Source: Cyclobacteriaceae bacterium
Lineage (GTDB): Bacteria > Bacteroidota > Bacteroidia > Cytophagales > Cyclobacteriaceae
NCBI GenBank assembly: GCA_021648745.1
Contig: JAKISE010000023.1
Coordinates: 1-38,759, forward strand
Direction: 5' to 3'
Length of the DNA stretch: 38,759 nt
Positions within the stretch are counted from its first letter, which is position 1, and every line of letters starts with the position of its first letter. Shown here one piece after another: positions 16,496-24,546 of the stretch. Made by a program: the position numbers and the translations under genes. The notes under the pieces were generated by a model. The model was not told the origin of the DNA. It searched no databases and worked only from the letters and a program-made list of their open reading frames with translations.

Positions 16496-17211
16496 TGGGC
16501 AAGGAACTTAAACTGAAGAATTGGATACTATTTGAAGACGATGATTTTATTGTTATTAATAAGCCTCCATTTTTGGCTTCATTAGACGACCGGTCTTCTC
16601 GATTTAATGTAAACAGGCTGGCCAAAGACTATTGGCAAGACGCACAAATGTGCCACCGGTTAGATAAAGATACCAGCGGTGTTTTACTTATTGCAAAACA
16701 CCCAGAAGCATATAAACATGCTTCTATACAATTTGAAAAAAGAAAGGTTGATAAGGTGTACCATGCCGTGGTAGAAGGGGTGCATGAGTTTAAAAACAGA
16801 GTAATAAATGCTGCTTTAATAACCTCAGGCAAAGGCAAAGTGGTTATTAACCAGCGCCAAGGAAAAGAATCTGAAACTTCGTTTATGAGTTTGGGTATTT
16901 ATAATCGATATTCATTGGTAGAGTGCTGCCCCGTAACTGGTCGAATGCACCAAATCCGTGTTCATTTAGCAGAGCTTAATGCACCAATTGTTGGTGATGA
17001 ATTTTATGGAGGCAACCCATTTTATTTATCTTCTATAAAAAAGAAGTATAATCTTAAAAAGGGCTCCATTGAAAACCCATTAATACAACGATTTGCACTA
17101 CACGCCTATAAACTGGGCTTAACTGGGATTGATGGAAAGGCGTATAAATTTGAAGCACCTTACCCGAAAGACTTTAGAGTATTGGTAGAACAGCTGGAAA
17201 AGAATAAGTAG
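16495..17211 (+). CDS. RluA-family pseudouridine synthase
   Basis: The 238-residue enzyme isomerises uridine to pseudouridine in rRNA or tRNA. The catalytic motif is CHRLDKDTSGVLLIAK with D57 as nucleophile; GRMHQIRVHLAELNAPIVGD is the family's second signature. No S4 RNA-binding domain is present, as in RluA/RluC-short members. The exact target base cannot be told. It starts on the TAATG overlap with the kinase gene, so the three genes from 14776 form one operon. A weak hairpin with a T6 run lies at about 17240-17260. Confidence 0.92.
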   Translation: MGKELKLKNWILFEDDDFIVINKPPFLASLDDRSSRFNVNRLAKDYWQDAQMCHRLDKDTSGVLLIAKHPEAYKHASIQFEKRKVDKVYHAVVEGVHEFKNRVINAALITSGKGKVVINQRQGKESETSFMSLGIYNRYSLVECCPVTGRMHQIRVHLAELNAPIVGDEFYGGNPFYLSSIKKKYNLKKGSIENPLIQRFALHAYKLGLTGIDGKAYKFEAPYPKDFRVLVEQLEKNK

Positions 17212-17259
17212 TAAAGCCAATATATGATTGAGAAAACTCGAGGTGACTCTCGTATTTTT

Positions 17260-17285
17260 TAGGTTTGTCGACTTTTTGTAGACAA
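17260..17285 (+). promoter_or_regulatory. Promoter box and operator-like dyad before the Crp/Fnr gene
   Basis: TAGGTTTG (17260-17267) fits TAnnTTTG. Overlapping it is the dyad TTGTC (17265-17269), N11, GACAA (17281-17285), with AC and GT also symmetric inside. The dyad lies just 5' of a Crp/Fnr regulator gene, so it may be an autoregulatory site. Confidence 0.4.
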
Positions 17286-17305
17286 TATGAGAAAAATTTG
17301 TCCGT

Positions 17306-17878
17306 ATGAAAAATAGTCCGTTAACAACATTTATTCAGAAATCCATTCCATTAAATGACATTGATGTTGAGGAGATTGCTGACTCTTTTGGCTTAAAAGA
17401 ATTTAAAAAAGGTGATTACTTTTTGAAAGAAAATCAAATTAGCAACGATTATTTCTATCTCCATAAAGGATTAATGAGAACTTATTTGTACGATTTAAAT
17501 GGTAATCAAATAACAACGGATTTTTTTACAGAAAACAATATTGTTTTTGAGGTAACTTCATTTTTCAATAGAGTTTATTCAGAATCAAATATTCAAGCTA
17601 TTACAGATTGTACAGGTTACAGAATTTCTTACGAAGAATTAAATACTCTTTTTCATAATAAACCAGCATTTAGAGATTTTGGTCGTGCTATTTTGGTCAA
17701 AGAATTTATCGCATCAAAAAAAAGGGTGTATGCAATGATTAATCAAACTGCTGAAGAACGCTATCAAAATTTGCTTCTTTCCAAGCCCGAAATATTAAAA
17801 AACTCACCATTGAAGTATATAGCTTCCTACTTAGGTATTACGGATAGCACACTTAGTAGAATACGGCAAAACGCATAG
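17306..17878 (+). CDS. Crp/Fnr-family transcriptional regulator
   Basis: 190 residues. The N-terminal cyclic-nucleotide-binding-like beta-roll (about 20-120) includes GDYFLKENQISNDYFYLHKG. A central dimer helix follows (about 120-145) and then a short C-terminal helix-turn-helix with AEERYQNLLLSKPEI and SYLGITDSTLSRIRQ. The consensus cAMP-contact residues (FGE and RSA) are not seen, so the ligand is uncertain; the family in Bacteroidota often responds to other signals or to none. It lies 94 bp past the pseudouridine synthase gene and has its own promoter-like box. Confidence 0.92.
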   Translation: MKNSPLTTFIQKSIPLNDIDVEEIADSFGLKEFKKGDYFLKENQISNDYFYLHKGLMRTYLYDLNGNQITTDFFTENNIVFEVTSFFNRVYSESNIQAITDCTGYRISYEELNTLFHNKPAFRDFGRAILVKEFIASKKRVYAMINQTAEERYQNLLLSKPEILKNSPLKYIASYLGITDSTLSRIRQNA

Positions 17879-17891
17879 CGTAGTTGATTTC

Positions 17892-17920
17892 TTGCCTTTT
17901 GTCAAGTGTAATTAGTTTTG
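17892..17920 (+). promoter_or_regulatory. Promoter of the membrane protein at 17953
   Basis: TTG (17892-17894), an 18-bp spacer and TAGTTTTG (17913-17920) lie 32 bp before the ATG at 17953. This supports that start over the TTG at 17884, which would lie upstream of the promoter. Confidence 0.5.
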
Positions 17921-17952
17921 TTACCCTGAAATTTGCAGTGTACAAATACATA

Positions 17953-18633
17953 ATGAAAATGGCAGAGATTTCAATTTTTACATCGGTTGGATTTATTTTA
18001 ACAACACTTATTACTCTTTGGTTTTTTTTCAAAGCTTCAAATAGCAAAAAGGTGCTTTATGGTCTTTTGGTATGGACAATCCTTGTAGCGTTTCTAGGTA
18101 TATTGGGATTCTATCAAAAGGAAGGTACATTACCACCAAGATTTTTTTTCTTGCTTGCACCAGGCGTCATATTTGTATTTTCCATTTTAATATCTAAGCA
18201 AGGGAGATATTTTATGGACAACCTAAGCTTAAAATGGCTGACATTGCTGAATACGATTCGTATTCCTGTAGAAATTGTTCTCTATTATGTCTTTTTAGAA
18301 GGCTTAATCCCTGGCCTTATGACTTTTGATGGCTATAATTTTGATATCATTTCAGGACTAACAGCTCCAATAATTTACTACTTGGTATTTGTTGCGAAAG
18401 TACTGAACAAAAAAGCACTTCTGATTTGGAATTTTTTATCGCTAGCACTGCTGATAAACGTATTGACTATCGCTATATTAAGTGCCCAAACTCCACTTCA
18501 AAAATTGGCATTTGAACAACCGAATATAGGCGTAACTTATTTTCCGTTTGTATGGCTTCCAGCAGTAATTGTTCCGATTGTTTTATTCTCACACTTCGCG
18601 AGCATTAGACAGTTATTGGTTTCAAAAAAATGA
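17953..18633 (+). CDS. Conserved seven-helix membrane protein of unknown function
   Basis: 226 residues and about seven hydrophobic segments. Recognisable marks are GFYQKEGTLPPRF (about 50-62), NTIRIPVEIVLYYVFLEG, LMTFDGYNFDIISGLTAPII and, near the end, YFPFVWLPAVIVPIVLFSH. I recall this motif set from a family scattered through Bacteroidota, usually annotated hypothetical. No catalytic residues are evident beyond conserved Arg, Glu and Asp in loops. It follows the Crp/Fnr gene by 74 bp and has its own promoter, so it may be under that regulator's control (inference). Confidence 0.75.
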   Translation: MKMAEISIFTSVGFILTTLITLWFFFKASNSKKVLYGLLVWTILVAFLGILGFYQKEGTLPPRFFFLLAPGVIFVFSILISKQGRYFMDNLSLKWLTLLNTIRIPVEIVLYYVFLEGLIPGLMTFDGYNFDIISGLTAPIIYYLVFVAKVLNKKALLIWNFLSLALLINVLTIAILSAQTPLQKLAFEQPNIGVTYFPFVWLPAVIVPIVLFSHFASIRQLLVSKK

Positions 18634-18648
18634 AGGAGATAAACATGG

Positions 18649-18823
18649 TTTAACCCGAATTATGCGATAGGGTTCGTGATGAGGCTTTAAGTCACAATAA
18701 ATCAGGCAGTTTGGATTCGAAAGCATAGCACCGCTATGGTGAGAACACAAACAAAGCAAAGCGACTGATTTGAAGTGAGTTAAAGGCCTAATAGAAATTC
18801 TATTGCATATTTCGGGTTAAAAC
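18649..18823 (+). repeat. Nested-palindrome repeat, copy 2 (complete)
   Basis: A 175-bp element with terminal inverted repeats: left TTTAACCCGAATTATGCGAT, right the complement of TTTAACCCGAAATATGCAAT. Inside is a second pair, AAATCAG and CTGATTT, and at the centre the perfect hairpin CATAGC-ACC-GCTATG. The three nested levels would fold into one long stem or cruciform. Copy 1 (1-126) carries the same blocks. No open frame of note lies within. It has the features of a non-autonomous miniature element. Confidence 0.8.
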
Positions 18824-18876
18824 ACTAGAAAATAAGAAGCACTGTGGCCATAAATCAGGTATAGTGGCATTTTGAG

Positions 18877-18929
18877 AATGCTGACATTTCGGTATAAGTT
18901 ACTAACTTTTTATTAGTCTGGTCAGCATT
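18877..18929 (-). repeat. Inverted repeat near the 3' end of the threonine dehydrogenase gene
   Basis: AATGCTGAC (18877-18885) and GTCAGCATT (18921-18929) are perfect complements separated by 35 bp. It lies 28 bp beyond the gene's stop, so it may help end transcription, but the large loop and missing T-tract make that weak. Confidence 0.4.
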
Positions 18930-18956
18930 TGCGTTAGTGTATCACCTAGCCTTGCC

Positions 18957-19907
18957 TTAATGAATAACCAATTGTTCTTTTAAGCCCTTAATTATTTCTT
19001 GCACCATTTTGCTTAAATCAAAGGAGTGTTCCCAACCCCAATCTTTTCTAGCCTCAGCATCATTTATTGAATTTGGCCAAGAATCAGCAATGGCTTGCCT
19101 AAAGTCTGGATTATAGCTAATTTTAGCTTCAGAAATTTGATTCTTTATCTCATTATACAATTCTTTAGGGCTAAACGATATAGCCGAAAGGTTATAACTT
19201 GACCTAATGTTAATTGCATCAACTGGAGCTTCCATAATATCGATAGTTGCTTTTACGGCATCGTCCATATACATCATAGGCAGGTAGCAGTTTTCTTTAA
19301 GAAAACACTCGTATGATTCTTCTTGTAGAATTTTATAAAAAATATCGACTGCATAATCAGTGGTGCCACCTCCTGGTAATGTTTTGTACCCTATCAATCC
19401 GGGGTATCTAACGCTACGCACATCTACGCCATGTTTTTTATGATAATACTCGCACCAACGCTCACCGGCAAGCTTAGAAATGCCATATACTGTATTGGGG
19501 TCCATTACACAATCTTGTGGTGTGTTATCCTTGGGAGTTGAGGGCCCGAATACAGCAATGGAACTTGGCCAAAAAATTTGAATTTTAGTGTTTTCTTTGG
19601 CTAAGTTTAGCACATGTAGCAGGCTTGTCATATTAAGGTTCCAAGCCATTTCTGGATTTTGCTCCCCCTTGGCCGAAAGTATGGCAGCTAGGTGGTAGAT
19701 AACATTAATTTGGTGCTTCTCAACGACTTTTTTAATCGCCTCAAAGTCCATGGCATCAAGTACTTCGAAAGGCTCATTTTGACTGCTCTCTTTAGTGGGG
19801 CGAATGTCAGAAGCAACTACTTGGTTCTTTCCATATTTTGCACGCAAACTACCCGTGAGATTGGTGCCAAGTTGTCCACTTGCACCTATTACTAAACACT
19901 TTGTCAT
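18957..19907 (-). CDS. SDR-type L-threonine 3-dehydrogenase
   Basis: The 316-residue extended short-chain dehydrogenase has the NAD-binding motif GASGQLGTNL (about 8-17), YHLAAILSAKGE, the catalytic YGISK with Ser in WPSSIAVFG, then RYPGLIGYKTLPGGGTTDYA and a C-terminal SWPNSINDAEARKDWGW. The GGGTTDYAV and DWGW segments mark the epimerase-like threonine dehydrogenases rather than sugar epimerases. It would oxidise L-threonine to 2-amino-3-ketobutyrate. The divergent kbl gene encodes the next enzyme, which strongly supports the assignment. Confidence 0.9.
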   Translation of the reverse strand: MTKCLVIGASGQLGTNLTGSLRAKYGKNQVVASDIRPTKESSQNEPFEVLDAMDFEAIKKVVEKHQINVIYHLAAILSAKGEQNPEMAWNLNMTSLLHVLNLAKENTKIQIFWPSSIAVFGPSTPKDNTPQDCVMDPNTVYGISKLAGERWCEYYHKKHGVDVRSVRYPGLIGYKTLPGGGTTDYAVDIFYKILQEESYECFLKENCYLPMMYMDDAVKATIDIMEAPVDAINIRSSYNLSAISFSPKELYNEIKNQISEAKISYNPDFRQAIADSWPNSINDAEARKDWGWEHSFDLSKMVQEIIKGLKEQLVIH

Positions 19908-19935
19908 ACTTGGTTAAAATTGACTGTTTGTAACG

Positions 19936-19943
19936 CAAATGTA
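19936..19943 (-). promoter_or_regulatory. -7 box for the threonine dehydrogenase gene (TACATTTG)
   Basis: On the minus strand an exact TAnnTTTG match 28 bp upstream of the ATG. No clear -33 TTG is visible. Confidence 0.45.
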
Positions 19944-20013
19944 GTGTTGAAAAAGGATAGTTAAATACCATTTTAAAAATTATTATGAACGGTGTATGGT
20001 TAAACTTACAATG

Positions 20014-20021
20014 TATATTTG
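20014..20021 (+). promoter_or_regulatory. -7 box for kbl (TATATTTG)
   Basis: An exact TAnnTTTG match 28 bp upstream of the kbl ATG, at the same distance as the box on the other strand for the divergent gene. The 142-bp spacer therefore likely drives both pathway genes. Confidence 0.5.
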
Positions 20022-20049
20022 CTTTATATTTTCATAAAATTCGATAGCC

Positions 20050-21243
20050 ATGTACGATAAAATAAAACCTGTTTTAGCCCAAACCATTGCTGAAATTAAA
20101 GAAGCTGGGTTGTATAAGAAAGAGCGGGTAATAACCACTCCACAAGGTGCAGATATTAAAACAAGTGAAGGGCATGAAGTTGTTAATTTTTGCGCGAATA
20201 ATTATTTAGGGCTTTCCTCACATCCAAAAGTGATTGAGGCGGCTAAGGAGGCCATTGACTCGCACGGGTATGGTTTGTCTTCGGTAAGGTTTATTTGCGG
20301 AACCCAGGATATTCATAAAGAGCTAGAACAAAAAATATCGGAATTTTTAGGCACAGAAGACACTATTCTTTATGCCGCTGCATTTGATGCAAACGGAGGG
20401 ATTTTTGAGCCACTTTTAGGCCCTGAAGATGCTATAATTTCTGATGCCTTGAATCATGCTTCTATCATAGATGGCGTTAGGTTATGTAAAGCCAAGCGGT
20501 TCCGCTACGCCAATAATGATATGGCTGATTTAGAAAAGCAATTACAAGGTGCTGAAGCTGTGGGCGCAGTTCAAAAAATAATTGTTACAGATGGAGTTTT
20601 CTCTATGGATGGCAATATCGCGCAGCTAGATAAAATTTGTGACTTAGCGGATAAATATAGTGCGCTGGTAATGACTGATGAATGCCACTCAACTGGATTT
20701 ATGGGTAAAACAGGTCGAGGTGTACATGAATATAGAGGGGTTATTGACCGAGTAGATATTATTACTGGCACACTGGGCAAGGCACTTGGAGGTGCTTCAG
20801 GTGGGTTTACTTCGGGCAAGAAGGAAATTATTGAACTACTTCGTCAAAGATCAAGGCCTTATTTGTTTTCTAACACAGTTGCCCCATCAATAGTAGGGGC
20901 TTCAATAGTTGTATTGGATATGCTAAGTGGCACTACTGATTTGCGGGATAAGCTTATGGAGAATACGGCCTATTTTAGAGAGAAAATGACTGCTGCTGGG
21001 TTTGATATTAAGCCAGGCATACACCCCATTACACCTATAATGCTTTATGATGCGGTGCTTTCGCAGCAATTTGCTGAAAAACTGTTAGAAAAAGGAATTT
21101 ACGTTATAGGGTTCTATTTTCCTGTGGTGCCTAAAGGGCAAGCAAGGATTCGAGTACAGATTTCTGCTGCACATGAGCGCCATCATTTAGACAAGGCGAT
21201 TGCAGCATTTACTAAAGTCGGTAAAGAACTTGGGGTGATATAG
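20050..21243 (+). CDS. kbl: 2-amino-3-ketobutyrate CoA ligase (glycine C-acetyltransferase)
   Basis: A PLP-dependent alpha-oxoamine synthase that splits 2-amino-3-ketobutyrate with CoA into glycine and acetyl-CoA. Its 397 residues are typical. The PLP lysine is K244 in TGTLGKALGGASGG; other marks are NYLGLSSHPKVIEA, SSVRFICGTQ, DALNHASIIDGVRL and MTDECHSTGF. It is paired divergently with the threonine dehydrogenase gene, giving the two-step threonine degradation route to glycine. A near-perfect stem-loop follows the stop. Confidence 0.96.
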   Translation: MYDKIKPVLAQTIAEIKEAGLYKKERVITTPQGADIKTSEGHEVVNFCANNYLGLSSHPKVIEAAKEAIDSHGYGLSSVRFICGTQDIHKELEQKISEFLGTEDTILYAAAFDANGGIFEPLLGPEDAIISDALNHASIIDGVRLCKAKRFRYANNDMADLEKQLQGAEAVGAVQKIIVTDGVFSMDGNIAQLDKICDLADKYSALVMTDECHSTGFMGKTGRGVHEYRGVIDRVDIITGTLGKALGGASGGFTSGKKEIIELLRQRSRPYLFSNTVAPSIVGASIVVLDMLSGTTDLRDKLMENTAYFREKMTAAGFDIKPGIHPITPIMLYDAVLSQQFAEKLLEKGIYVIGFYFPVVPKGQARIRVQISAAHERHHLDKAIAAFTKVGKELGVI

Positions 21244-21264
21244 GAAACAAGGCGTGAAGTCAAG

Positions 21265-21305
21265 AGTCGGAAATTAGAAGGTGCTTTTTCTTCTAACTTC
21301 CGACT
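21265..21305 (+). terminator. Long stem-loop after kbl
   Basis: AGTCGGAAATTAGAAG (21265-21280) and CTTCTAACTTCCGACT (21290-21305) pair over 16 bp with one mismatch and a 9-nt loop. It begins 21 bp after the kbl stop. No T-run follows on the plus strand, so it may be an RNA-stabilising end or a repeat rather than a classical terminator. Confidence 0.5.
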
Positions 21306-21325
21306 TTCAACTACTAACTTCTTAA

Positions 21326-21590
21326 TAACCTGAGTTCGACCTAAGGAATACTGTCAGCTTTAAGTGAAAATTTTATAAACGACTCAAATTTGTGTAGGAC
21401 TAACGGGTTAATTCAAAGAAATTTGAGGAAGTTTAGGGAAATTTCACTTAAGCCCTAGGAAAAATATCTAGCAGGCAATCTTTTAGAAGTAAAAATCTTG
21501 AAATAATCCATTATTTTTTCACTTTTTATTTCCAAAATCTCACCTACCACCTTATTTTCTGACAGCATTCCTTAGGTCAAACTCAGGTTA
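21326..21590. repeat. 265-bp miniature inverted-repeat element abutting ahcY
   Basis: The left end reads TAACCTGAGTTCGACCTAAG and continues GAATACTGTCAG; the right end is its inverted copy, ending CTTAGGTCAAACTCAGGTTA. The 32-bp terminal repeats differ at only two positions. The interior is AT-rich with no worthwhile reading frame. The last three bases (21588-21590) are the complement of the ahcY stop codon, so the element ends inside that gene's stop. Related single ends lie at 12387-12416 and 38353-38370. Confidence 0.8.
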
Positions 21591-22895
21591 ATATCTATAT
21601 TCGTGTGCCTTATAAGGGCCTTCAACTTTTACATTTATATAATCAGCTTGCTCTTGCGATAACACTTCAAGGTCAACATTAATTTTAGCTAAATGTAGTC
21701 TTGCCACTTTTTCGTCAAGGTGCTTAGGTAATGTATATACTTTATTTTCGTACTGATCAGTGTTTGTCCAAAGTTCAATTTGTGCCAATGTTTGGTTGGT
21801 AAATGAATTGGACATAACAAATGAAGGGTGGCCTGTAGCACAACCTAAATTTACTAATCTACCTTCGGCCAATACAATTACTTCATTGCCACTACCAACT
21901 GTGTATAGATCTACTTGAGGCTTAACGGTGTTTTTGGTGTTTCCATACTTTCCATTTAACCACGCCATGTCAATTTCATTATCAAAATGGCCAATGTTAC
22001 ATACAATGGTTTTATCCCCCATTGCTTCAAAATGGCGTTCAGTAATGATATTATAATTACCTGTACATGTAACTATAATGTTGGCTTCTTTTACTGCATC
22101 ATCCATTTTCTTTACCTCAAACCCATCCATTGCTGCTTGTAAAGCGCAAATTGGATCAATTTCAGTAACAATTACTCGTGTTCCTGCTCCTGCCAATGAA
22201 GCAGCAGACCCTTTACCAACATCTCCATAACCGGCAACAACAGCTACTTTACCGGCCATCATTACATCGGTTGCTCTTCTAATGGCATCTACTAACGATT
22301 CTTTACATCCATATTTATTATCAAACTTAGATTTTGTAACGGAATCGTTTACATTAATGGCAGGCATGGTCAAAGTGCCATTGATTTCACGTTCCAAAAG
22401 TCTATGAACTCCAGTAGTAGTTTCTTCCGAAAGTCCTTTAATACCAGCAACTAATTCAGGGAAACGATCCATCACCATATTAGTTAAATCACCCCCATCA
22501 TCTAAAATCAAATTAAGTGACTTCCCATCTTCAAAGGCATGTAATGTTTGCTCAATGCACCAATCAAATTCTTCTTCCGTAAGGCCTTTCCATGCAAAAA
22601 CTGGAATGCCGGCTGCTGCAATAGCTGCTGCTGCATGATCTTGCGTAGAAAAAATATTGCAAGATGACCAAGTAACATCCGCCCCAAGGTCGACTAATGT
22701 TTCAATTAAAACTGCAGTTTGGATTGTCATATGTAAACAACCAGCAATTCTTGAGCCCTTTAAAGGCTTCGATTCGCCAAACTCTTTTCTCAGTGACATA
22801 AGACCTGGCATTTCTGCTTCAGCTAATTTTATTTCTTTTCTACCATAGTCGGCAAGAGAAATATCTTTAACCTTGTATTTTAGTGTTTCTACCAT
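21588..22895 (-). CDS. ahcY: Adenosylhomocysteinase
   Basis: It hydrolyses S-adenosylhomocysteine to adenosine and homocysteine, keeping the methylation cycle running. 435 residues; the NAD-binding motif is GYGDVGKGSAASLAG, substrate contacts include NVNDSVTKSKFDN and CNIGHFDNEID, and the C-terminal signature is GCATGHPSFVMSNSF ending in KVEGPYKAHEYRY. The TAA stop is formed by the end base triplet of the adjoining miniature element, but the C-terminal YRY end matches the family, so the protein is intact. A good -7 box lies upstream. Confidence 0.97.
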   Translation of the reverse strand: MVETLKYKVKDISLADYGRKEIKLAEAEMPGLMSLRKEFGESKPLKGSRIAGCLHMTIQTAVLIETLVDLGADVTWSSCNIFSTQDHAAAAIAAAGIPVFAWKGLTEEEFDWCIEQTLHAFEDGKSLNLILDDGGDLTNMVMDRFPELVAGIKGLSEETTTGVHRLLEREINGTLTMPAINVNDSVTKSKFDNKYGCKESLVDAIRRATDVMMAGKVAVVAGYGDVGKGSAASLAGAGTRVIVTEIDPICALQAAMDGFEVKKMDDAVKEANIIVTCTGNYNIITERHFEAMGDKTIVCNIGHFDNEIDMAWLNGKYGNTKNTVKPQVDLYTVGSGNEVIVLAEGRLVNLGCATGHPSFVMSNSFTNQTLAQIELWTNTDQYENKVYTLPKHLDEKVARLHLAKINVDLEVLSQEQADYINVKVEGPYKAHEYRY

Positions 22896-22928
22896 TATTT
22901 AATTGGATATGATTCTTTTATAAGCCCA

Positions 22929-22936
22929 CAAAATTA
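22929..22936 (-). promoter_or_regulatory. -7 box for ahcY (TAATTTTG)
   Basis: On the minus strand an exact TAnnTTTG match 33 bp before the ATG; a TTG lies 22 bp further upstream, slightly long for the spacer. No SAH-type riboswitch is apparent in the short leader. Confidence 0.45.
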
Positions 22937-22960
22937 CCATTTTGTTTTTAATTTTAGCCA

Positions 22961-24544
22961 ATGTCCTCAAAACCTATTAAACTTTCTGTAGTAATAATTA
23001 CTCTTAACGAAGAAAAGAATATTGGCAAATGCCTAGATGCGGCTTGGCAAGTAGCTGATGAGGTTGTGGTGGTAGATTCTTTTTCAACAGATAGAACGAA
23101 AATTATTTGTGAAGACCTAGGTGTAACTTTTGTTGAGCACAAGTTTGAGGGTTATGGATTGCAAAAAAACTACGCAATAAATAGAACTAAATTCGAACAT
23201 ATTCTCTCTCTAGATGCCGATGAGGTTCTATCTCAGGACTTAATAAATAGTATAATTAAAGTGAAACAAAAGGGGCAATTCACTGCTTTTCAAATAAATA
23301 GGCTTTCTTTTTATGTAAAAAAATTTATTGAACATGGCCATTGGTTCCCAGATAAAAAGATAAGACTGTTTAATAAGAGTGCTGGAGAATGGACGAATGA
23401 AAATGTACACGAGACGTTTGAACTAAAAAATGGGTTCAGGACTCCAGTTCTGAAAGGAGTACTTTATCACTACACCTTTAATTCAATATTCGAACATCTC
23501 AGGCAATCAAATAATTTTTCAGAAATTGGGGCAGCCCAATTAAAGAATCAAAAGATTTTTTTCCTTTCATTGAAGGCTATATTAAGCCCAATGTGGGGTT
23601 TTGTTTATGGATATTTTGTTCGTTTGGGTTTTTTGGATGGATGGTATGGATTGATAATTGCTGTTATTTCCTCAAATGAAACCTTTTTAAAGTATTCGAA
23701 AGCAATAATGTTGAGACTAGAGCCCTCTAAAATTGAGAAGGTTCTGAGTAAAACACCAAGCACATCCCTTATCATTTCAACGTATAATTGGCCAGAGGCA
23801 CTTCAGCTATCACTTCAAAGTATTAAGCAGCAACGGTTATTGCCAAATGAAGTAATTATTGCAGATGACGGGTCCACGAATGAGACAGGGGATTTAATCG
23901 AAATGATTAAGGAAAGCTTTCCGGTTCCTCTCATCCATTGTAGGATTGAAGATAAGGGATTTAGGTTGGCGAAGGCTAGAAATGAAGCATTAAAAATCGC
24001 AAAATTTGACTATATCTTGCAGATCGATGGAGATATTATTTTAGATAAATTTTATGTACAAGATCAAATTAAATTTGCTCGTAATGGAAGTTTTGTAAGA
24101 GGAAGCAGGGTTCTGTTAAATAAAGATGTTTCTCAAAAAATTTTTAGAAAAGATGTAAGTCGGCCTCACGTTTTTATGAAAGGAGTAGTTAACTTTTTTA
24201 ACGGGATTCGTTTGCCACTTTTGCAAAATTTCATTTCTATTAATCGGCTTTCCATTGTTGGTATTAGAGGGTGCAATATGGCGTATTGGAAAGAAGACGC
24301 TTTTTTGGTAAATGGGTATAATGAGGATATTCAAGGTTGGGGAAGAGAGGACAGTGAATTTGTTGCAAGACTGGTGAATAACGGCATCCACAAACGAAAC
24401 CTAAGATTGGGGGGTATTCAATATCATATTTATCATAAAGAATATGATCGGGAATTGTTGACTAAGAATGATGATATTTTGAATAGAACCTTAGATAAAA
24501 AGTTGATTTCATGCAAGAATGGGATAGAGTATTTAACTAATTAA
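22961..24544 (+). CDS. Two-domain GT2 glycosyltransferase fusion
   Basis: 527 residues with two separate GT-A domains. Domain 1 (about 1-255) is of the WaaE/KdtX LPS-core type: SVVIITLNEEKNIGKCLDA, VVVDSFSTD, LSLDADEVL, ending in a short hydrophobic stretch. Domain 2 (about 265-500) is a second GT2 of the chondroitin-polymerase-like type: LIISTYNWPEALQLSLQS, ADDGSTNET, LQIDGDIIL, GCNMAYWKED, and EDIQGWGREDSEFVARL. One polypeptide could therefore add two sugars in sequence. It begins the surface-glycan cluster and is 2 bp from the next gene. Confidence 0.88.
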   Translation: MSSKPIKLSVVIITLNEEKNIGKCLDAAWQVADEVVVVDSFSTDRTKIICEDLGVTFVEHKFEGYGLQKNYAINRTKFEHILSLDADEVLSQDLINSIIKVKQKGQFTAFQINRLSFYVKKFIEHGHWFPDKKIRLFNKSAGEWTNENVHETFELKNGFRTPVLKGVLYHYTFNSIFEHLRQSNNFSEIGAAQLKNQKIFFLSLKAILSPMWGFVYGYFVRLGFLDGWYGLIIAVISSNETFLKYSKAIMLRLEPSKIEKVLSKTPSTSLIISTYNWPEALQLSLQSIKQQRLLPNEVIIADDGSTNETGDLIEMIKESFPVPLIHCRIEDKGFRLAKARNEALKIAKFDYILQIDGDIILDKFYVQDQIKFARNGSFVRGSRVLLNKDVSQKIFRKDVSRPHVFMKGVVNFFNGIRLPLLQNFISINRLSIVGIRGCNMAYWKEDAFLVNGYNEDIQGWGREDSEFVARLVNNGIHKRNLRLGGIQYHIYHKEYDRELLTKNDDILNRTLDKKLISCKNGIEYLTN

Positions 24545-24546
24545 AA

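Noticed and set aside
22896..22960. SAH or SAM riboswitch before ahcY
   Set aside because: The leader is only about 30 nt and shows no such fold.
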